From assembly GCA_025360585.1 (NCBI GenBank), contig JANYBW010000068.1, positions 1-36,694 of the forward strand: DNA of 36,694 nt. The letters are read 5' to 3'. The first letter of the stretch is position 1. Every line of letters begins with the position of its first letter. Position numbers and translations under genes: made by a program. The stretch is from Actinomycetes bacterium. Lineage in GTDB: Bacteria; Actinomycetota; Acidimicrobiia; IMCC26256; PALSA-610. Under the pieces are notes generated by a model that made no database searches, had not been told where the DNA came from, and saw only the letters and a program-made list of their open reading frames with translations. Positions 32,515 to 36,694 of the stretch are shown here, in pieces.

Positions 32515-33309
32515 CTATTCGGTGGTGCGGTGTTTGTATTGGCGCTGCGCCGACACGACGCCGAGGACGACGAGCGCAACGCTGTATATCCATGCGGCAG
32601 GAACTGGATGATCGATCGGCCACACGTGTTTGGTGACCGGAGTGAGTGGGTTTCCAAACAACTCGCGGACCGCTGATATGAAAACGCTGACTGGGTTGAC
32701 GGCGGCGAACCACTGAAGGGCTCCGGGCATCGACGATGGCGGAACGAACGCATTCGACACGAAAGTGGCTGGAAACACGATGATGAAACCGATGCCCATC
32801 ACGGCGTCGGGCGAACGAACGAAGATTCCGAGCCACAATCCGAGCCAAATCATCGCCGTCGCAAATACGAGCAAGAGCAGGATCCCCTGGGCGACACTCA
32901 AAATGCTTGCGCTGGTGCGCCAGCCGATAAGCAAACCGGTTCCGCACAGAATTGCAATTGTGACGATCGATCCGATCATCTCCGCGAAGTAATGCCCGAG
33001 AAGATATGCGGATCGCCGAGTCGGTAGCGAGCGAAAACGATCGATCACGCCTTCTTGGAGATCGGTTGCAATCGACGTGGCCGGTTGCATCATTGCGAAC
33101 GCGAGCGTCTGAATCAGAATGCCACCGAGCAAAAACTCTTTATACGTACCGCCTTCAACACGGATAGCGCCGCCGAAAACGTACGAGAACAGCAGCACAA
33201 ACATCAGCGGTTGCACGGTGACGTTTGTGAGCTTCTCGGGGATCTGGCGGATATGTTCGAGATTTCTGCGCGCTAACACCGATGCGTCGCGCACGACACT
33301 TGTGCTCAT
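32515..33309 (-). CDS. ABC-2 type transporter permease (DrrB-like)
   Basis: 264 residues, six predicted membrane helices. The DrrB-type N-terminus R-R-N-L-E-H-I-R-Q-I-P-E-K-L is followed by L-L-F-S-Y-V-F-G-G-A-I, and E-G-V-I-D-R-F-R-S-L-P is the conserved cytoplasmic loop. Its ATG overlaps the stop of the ATPase gene by four bases (ATGA), so the two are coupled. It forms the membrane part of an exporter for hydrophobic compounds, probably as a dimer with the ATPase. Confidence 0.9.
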   Translation of the reverse strand: MSTSVVRDASVLARRNLEHIRQIPEKLTNVTVQPLMFVLLFSYVFGGAIRVEGGTYKEFLLGGILIQTLAFAMMQPATSIATDLQEGVIDRFRSLPTRRSAYLLGHYFAEMIGSIVTIAILCGTGLLIGWRTSASILSVAQGILLLLVFATAMIWLGLWLGIFVRSPDAVMGIGFIIVFPATFVSNAFVPPSSMPGALQWFAAVNPVSVFISAVRELFGNPLTPVTKHVWPIDHPVPAAWIYSVALVVLGVVSAQRQYKHRTTE

Positions 33310-34334
33310 GATTGCTCCTGCGGTGACGCGTTGTTCGGGCGTTCGGTTTGCGTTTTGTGGGTGAGCGCCACGAAGACATCATCGAGCGTTGCCTCGCGGC
33401 GAGCGACGTCGATTGCATCGATACCCGCGTCGTCGAGCGTGCGCACTACGTCGACGATCCGCGTGCCCGGTTTGATGGGTACCGTGATGACACACTCAGC
33501 TTCATCAATGATTGGTTCGGAATCGGCGTAGGGCAACAATGTTTGTTGAGCAGCGACGAGCTGGGTGATGTCGCTGATGTGCACATCGAGGCGTTGCTCA
33601 CCGATACGCGATTTTAAATCTTGTGGCGTTCCGTGCGCGACGGTTTCACCGTGATCCAGCACCACAATGTCGTCGGCGAGTTGATCGGCTTCTTCGAGAT
33701 ATTGGGTCGTGAGGATGACGGTCGTGCCTTCGCTGACGAGATCGCGCAGCATGTCCCAGAGGCTGCTGCGGCTCAGTGGATCGAGACCGGTAGTTGGTTC
33801 GTCGAGAAACAACACGGCGGGGCGATTCATCAAACTGGCTGCGAGGTCGAGGCGCCGCCGCATACCTCCCGAATAGGTTCGGACGAGTCCGTCGGCGAAA
33901 CTCGTGAGGTCGAGCTGTTCGAGCAGCGCGTCGCCGCGTTCGCGTGCCTCGCGTCGCGGCATGCCGTAGAGCCTGCCGATGGTCTGGAGATTGAGTCGCG
34001 CGGACATCAGGCCGTCGACGGTTGCCTGCTGTGATGCCACGCCGATGTGTTGGCGCACCGTCGCGGCGTCGCGGACGACGTCGAATCCCGCGACGGTCGC
34101 GCGGCCTTCGGTTGGTTGCGACAAGGTAGTGAGAATGCGAATAGCTGTGGTCTTGCCTGCGCCGTTGTGGCCCAGGAGCCCGAGCACAGTCCCTGGTGTG
34201 ACGGTGATGCTGAAGTTGCGTAGCGCCCAGAGATCCCCGAAGCGCTTGCCGAGGCCCGTCACGTGCACACCGCCGGATCCGACGGGCGGTTGGGGCACTG
34301 GTTGATCCGTATCGCGTACTAAAGTTTCGTACAT
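33306..34334 (-). CDS. ABC transporter ATP-binding protein (DrrA-like)
   Basis: 342 residues from ATG 34334. Walker A G-H-N-G-A-G-K-T (55-62), Q-loop S-Q-Q, signature Y-S-G-G-M (154-158), Walker B V-L-F-L-D-E-P (174-180), then the DrrA-type C-terminal domain ending about residue 320. It powers the permease encoded next. The ATG itself lies inside a palindromic operator (34326-34342), and a promoter with TTGGCA/TAGGCT places the transcription start only a few bases upstream, so the message is nearly leaderless. Control by the divergent TetR-family gene is strongly suggested. Confidence 0.93.
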   Translation of the reverse strand: MYETLVRDTDQPVPQPPVGSGGVHVTGLGKRFGDLWALRNFSITVTPGTVLGLLGHNGAGKTTAIRILTTLSQPTEGRATVAGFDVVRDAATVRQHIGVASQQATVDGLMSARLNLQTIGRLYGMPRREARERGDALLEQLDLTSFADGLVRTYSGGMRRRLDLAASLMNRPAVLFLDEPTTGLDPLSRSSLWDMLRDLVSEGTTVILTTQYLEEADQLADDIVVLDHGETVAHGTPQDLKSRIGEQRLDVHISDITQLVAAQQTLLPYADSEPIIDEAECVITVPIKPGTRIVDVVRTLDDAGIDAIDVARREATLDDVFVALTHKTQTERPNNASPQEQS

Positions 34335-34342
34335 AGTACGAA
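34326..34342. promoter_or_regulatory. Operator 1 for the TetR-type regulator
   Basis: Perfect palindrome TTCGTAC-ATA-GTACGAA. It covers the start codon of the ATPase gene (34332-34334) and its likely transcription start. Confidence 0.8.
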
Positions 34343-34343
34343 C

Positions 34344-34373
34344 AGCCTACCAGTACGGTGTACGAAATGCCAA
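34344..34373 (-). promoter_or_regulatory. Promoter of the ABC transporter operon
   Basis: Minus strand: -35 TTGGCA (34373-34368), 18-bp spacer, -10 TAGGCT (34349-34344), with the ATG nine bases further on. The spacer is operator 2, so repressor binding would block polymerase. Confidence 0.55.
34350..34366. promoter_or_regulatory. Operator 2 for the TetR-type regulator
   Basis: CCAGTAC-GGT-GTACGAA: the right half is identical to operator 1, the left half keeps only GTAC. The centres are 24 bp apart. It fills the spacer of the ABC promoter and ends directly before ATG 34367 of the regulator. Confidence 0.65.
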
Positions 34374-35287
34374 GCGGGAAACGAAAACCAACGCGGAATG
34401 CCGCCACCGCTGCTGGCGATGCTGTGCGCCAGATGATCGTGGATGCCACCAAAGAGGCTGTGACCGAGAAGCTCAACACGAAGATTGCGGGGCTGGCCGA
34501 CAAGGCCGCGAAGCACATTGATGGTCACGCTGACTCCTTTCGCGTCGCTCACTCCCCGGATCTGCTCGAGGTGTGGACCCGCTCTGCAGCAGGCAAGCGC
34601 CAGCCGAAATTGTCACGCACGAATATTGCTCGTACCGCGATCGCCATCGCGGATGATGAGGGATTTGATGCCGTGTCGATGCGACGCATCGCTTCGAAAC
34701 TCGCAGTGGGCACGATGTCGCTGTACCACTATGTGCGCACCAAAGATGAGTTACTCATGGTGATGTTCGACGAGTTTCTCGCGGAGGTCGTGCTGCCCGA
34801 AGGTGAGGAACTTCCACTCGACTGGCGGGAGGCGATAACGATCATCGCACGCCGTTCGCGCGACGCCACGCGTCGTCACCCGTGGATTCTTGACGTTTCC
34901 GATGATCCCAATTTCGGCCCCAACGCAATCCGCCATTTTGATCAGTCGTGGGGGGCATTGCGCGGCATGGACGCGTCGTTGGAATTCAAGATGGACATCG
35001 TCATGAGCGTTGACGAATATGTCTTTGGATACTGCCTGCACGAACGCAACAACTTCACCGAAGGCGGCGACCCGATGGACATGATCGACTACGTCGCGCG
35101 GCTGATCGCAGCGAACGAGTACCCAGCCGTCGCCTCGATAGTCAGCGAAATCGGTCTCGATTCTTTCTGGAGATCGGTGCACGCGCAGGCCCGAGATAAA
35201 CGTCGCTTCGATCGCAACCTTGCCCGGCTACTCGACGGGTTCGAAGTGGCGCTTGAGCGCATGAATACCAAGCCGCGCCGCCGCTAG
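34367..35287 (+). CDS. TetR-family transcriptional regulator
   Basis: 306 residues from ATG 34367. GTG 34358 is also in frame, but it lies within operator 2. After an unusual helical N-terminal extension of about 80 residues, the DNA-binding domain runs from S-R-T-N-I-A-R-T-A-I through G-F-D-A-V-S-M-R-R-I-A-S-K-L-A-V-G-T-M-S-L-Y-H-Y-V-R-T-K-D-E-L-L. The C-terminal part is of the TetR_C_1 type that binds hydrophobic ligands. It likely represses itself and the divergent DrrAB-like exporter through the two operators in the 32-bp gap. Confidence 0.9.
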   Translation: MPSGKRKPTRNAATAAGDAVRQMIVDATKEAVTEKLNTKIAGLADKAAKHIDGHADSFRVAHSPDLLEVWTRSAAGKRQPKLSRTNIARTAIAIADDEGFDAVSMRRIASKLAVGTMSLYHYVRTKDELLMVMFDEFLAEVVLPEGEELPLDWREAITIIARRSRDATRRHPWILDVSDDPNFGPNAIRHFDQSWGALRGMDASLEFKMDIVMSVDEYVFGYCLHERNNFTEGGDPMDMIDYVARLIAANEYPAVASIVSEIGLDSFWRSVHAQARDKRRFDRNLARLLDGFEVALERMNTKPRRR

Positions 35288-35801
35288 TTCCGCTTGCGCA
35301 ATAGCGAGCCAAGGGCTGCGATCACCCGTACCTCACGATCGCAGAGACGGCGTGGGGACCGCTGTGCCGCTTGCCGTGGCCCGTCGTCATTGGCCAGTTG
35401 CATCCCCTGCTGGGAGCGTCTCACAAAATTGGTACCCATGACCTGGAATGGCAACACTGATCACGGTCGTACTCCTCTCGGTAGAGCGATGCCGGGTGCC
35501 GCACCGCCAGGGAACAACGTGCACTCTTCGGCATCGCAATCTGGGCGCAGTGGGAGGCTCGGTTGCGCTGCGTCGATGGCGATCTGAGGCGCGTGGTCTC
35601 CCGATCCGGCATCGGACCGGCGCGCAGCATCGAGGGATTCAAAAACGGCTGCTAGCGCGGGTGCAAGCGCCTGCGCTAGCAGCCATGCTCAGCACACACG
35701 CTGCTCACTTGCGGTGACAAGCGCCGAGCGGGCATTGGGATTCGCCGCGGCCGAACTGCCGATTCCGCCATGTATTCGACGGCGAACGTGACGTTTCGCC
35801 C
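35288..35801. other. Gene-poor stretch with one long hairpin
   Basis: About 510 bases without a convincing gene; short open frames on both strands lack recognisable motifs and good starts. It lies between the TetR gene and a gene remnant next to a tRNA, so it may be decayed sequence. The only clear structure is the inverted repeat at 35647-35684. Confidence 0.6.
35647..35684. repeat. 12-bp inverted repeat
   Basis: Perfect arms GGCTGCTAGCGC / GCGCTAGCAGCC around a 14-base loop, preceded by AAAAA. On the minus strand the hairpin is followed by T-rich sequence (G then TTTTT), so it could act as a terminator for minus-strand transcription. Confidence 0.7.
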
Positions 35802-36545
35802 ATGCGAGCGATTGGCGCATCGCCCAGTGCACTTTGCGGATTGATGAACCCGACTGGCCCGCCGCGTACAGATCGCCATATGAAGTACTCGATGTCGCGC
35901 GTGCGCAATCGCGCGACAGACATCGAGCCGGTCGCCGGCGTGTATGCGGGTGATTTTGCGCACGGTGATGCTTGCAGGTTGGTCATGGTCGCACGACAAT
36001 CTTCGGAGATGCCCGCGATCAGTGCGGCGTGGCAAACGGGCACGATCAATAGCAGCAAGGTCGAGTTACTCGCGCGGGTGCGTGGACGCGACGAAACAAG
36101 CCAGGCGGTCTTCGGGCCGTTAGAAGATGCTGTCGCAGTGGTGTGTGCTGATGGAATGCTCGATGCGGCCAAAGGATATCCATATTTCTTGCAAGAATTC
36201 GGCAAAGCGTCATGGGATGAGGCGCGGACGTCGCGGATCAGTCTTACCGACGCTTCAGTAGGAATCAGCGTTGGTAAAAGCCGCCTTGACGCCGGATTTT
36301 TCGCGGCGCGCTGGGAACGAGCGACACCGTCTGAGCGCGACTACCTCGCCGCAATGGCGGAAGATCACGAAGGCCCGAGTTCGTCTGGCGAGATCGCGCG
36401 ACGTTTGAACAAGGAACAATCGCAGCTCGGGCCCACGCGAGCGAACCTCATCGCGAAGGGGCTTGTCTATGCTCCTGAACACGGGCTGATTGCGTATACC
36501 GTTCCAGGAATGCCGGACTTCATTCGCCGCCAACCCACGACGTAA
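35802..36545 (+). pseudogene. Chimeric remnant: DUF222-like fragment joined to ATPase C-terminus
   Basis: Open frame of 247 codons; a start at ATG 35880 is as likely as 35802. The first part (about 35937-36110: A-C-R-L-V-M-V-A-R-Q-S-S-E-M-P-A-I-S-A-A-W-Q-T-G) resembles the helical DUF222 region of actinobacterial HNH-nuclease proteins, without any HNH motif downstream. The second part (about 36170-36540: G-Y-P-Y-F-L-Q-E-F-G-K-A-S-W, then F-F-A-A-R-W-E-R-A-T-P-S-E-R-D-Y-L-A-A-M-A, G-L-V-Y-A-P-E-H-G-L-I-A-Y-T-V-P) matches the C-terminal winged-helix end of P-loop ATPases of the archaeal-ATPase type; the P-loop half is missing. It ends about 95 bases before a tRNA gene on the other strand. Best read as fused leftovers of two genes, though a short product could still be made. 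Confidence 0.6.
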
Positions 36546-36640
36546 TGCTCTGGCGTAACGTCCGATTTCCCGTGTGAGGCGAGGTAGTGCGGTTGCCACG
36601 CCGTAGCTCGCAAAACCCCAGGTCAGTGCCCTAATTTGGC

Positions 36641-36694
36641 TGGCGCCCTCGGCAGGATTCGAACCTGCGCACACGGCTCCGGAGGCCATGACTT
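36641..36694 (-). tRNA. tRNA-Arg (anticodon CCG), 5' part outside window
   Basis: Minus strand: anticodon stem-loop ATGGC-CTCCGGA-GCCGT with anticodon CCG, variable loop GTGC, T-arm GCAGG-TTCGAAT-CCTGC, acceptor strand CGAGGGC, discriminator G and encoded CCA (36643-36641). The D-arm and 5' acceptor strand lie beyond the window end. Confidence 0.9.

Overview
The window looks like a chromosome segment of a high-GC actinobacterium. Evidence: a mycothiol-dependent isomerase-family protein, a mec/cysO/cysM cysteine-biosynthesis set followed by murI, an Rv1339-type phosphodiesterase, rph and rdgB in the order known from Mycobacterium, plus DUF559/AbiEi and DUF222-type genes. The deeply branching class Acidimicrobiia (Ilumatobacter-like freshwater or marine lineages) fits best, but that is an inference from gene content and style, not from a marker-gene comparison.

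Layout. 1-1386 (minus strand): tmRNA (ssrA), a small YjfB-like motility protein and smpB, i.e. the trans-translation pair. 1490-4021: a mycothiol-dependent-enzyme homologue, a nitronate-monooxygenase-like flavoprotein and a flagellar-type lysozyme-fold protein. 4149-13710 (plus strand): an orphan CoxL-like molybdenum hydroxylase subunit, then the housekeeping block mec - [DUF559 element] - cysO - cysM - tsaC/sua5 - murI - Rv1339-like - rph - rdgB. A minus-strand DUF559 gene framed by two arrays of a 42-bp repeat (3 + 2 copies) splits mec from cysO. The CysO homologue ends Gly-Gly-Ala-Ile, so the JAMM peptidase Mec may trim it. rph and rdgB share one frame and are separated by a single TAG plus a Pro/Lys-rich 25-codon linker.

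13813-19515: an HSL-type esterase, an unknown 185-aa protein, a type IV pilin-like protein with four large tandem C-terminal domains, and a PAS-PAS-GGDEF-EAL protein. 19597-22859: a small Cys4 protein, a DsbA/FrnE-family thioredoxin-fold protein whose first active-site cysteine is encoded by an in-frame TGA followed by a bacterial SECIS-like hairpin (probable selenoprotein), a HAD phosphatase, an EamA transporter with a 15-bp tandem repeat at its start, and a cold-shock protein with a strong terminator. 22950-28168: enoyl-CoA hydratase, an unknown protein bracketed by two long near-identical-design palindromes, pirin, a Tat-exported Cys/His-rich protein, a second pilin sharing the N-terminus of the first but carrying different C-terminal domains, and an aminoglycoside-phosphotransferase-like kinase.

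28388-36694: two SAM methyltransferases around a GT87-like membrane glycosyltransferase, a PAPS sulfotransferase, a DrrAB-type ABC exporter divergently transcribed from a TetR regulator with two visible operators, a long gene-poor stretch, a chimeric gene remnant (DUF222 fragment joined to the C-terminus of an ATPase) and the 3' part of a tRNA-Arg(CCG).

The most interesting signals are the candidate selenocysteine DsbA/FrnE protein, the DUF559 gene with its flanking repeat arrays, the pair of pilins with exchanged C-terminal modules, the CysO tail, and the rph/rdgB single-stop arrangement. All calls are by reading; no database search was run.
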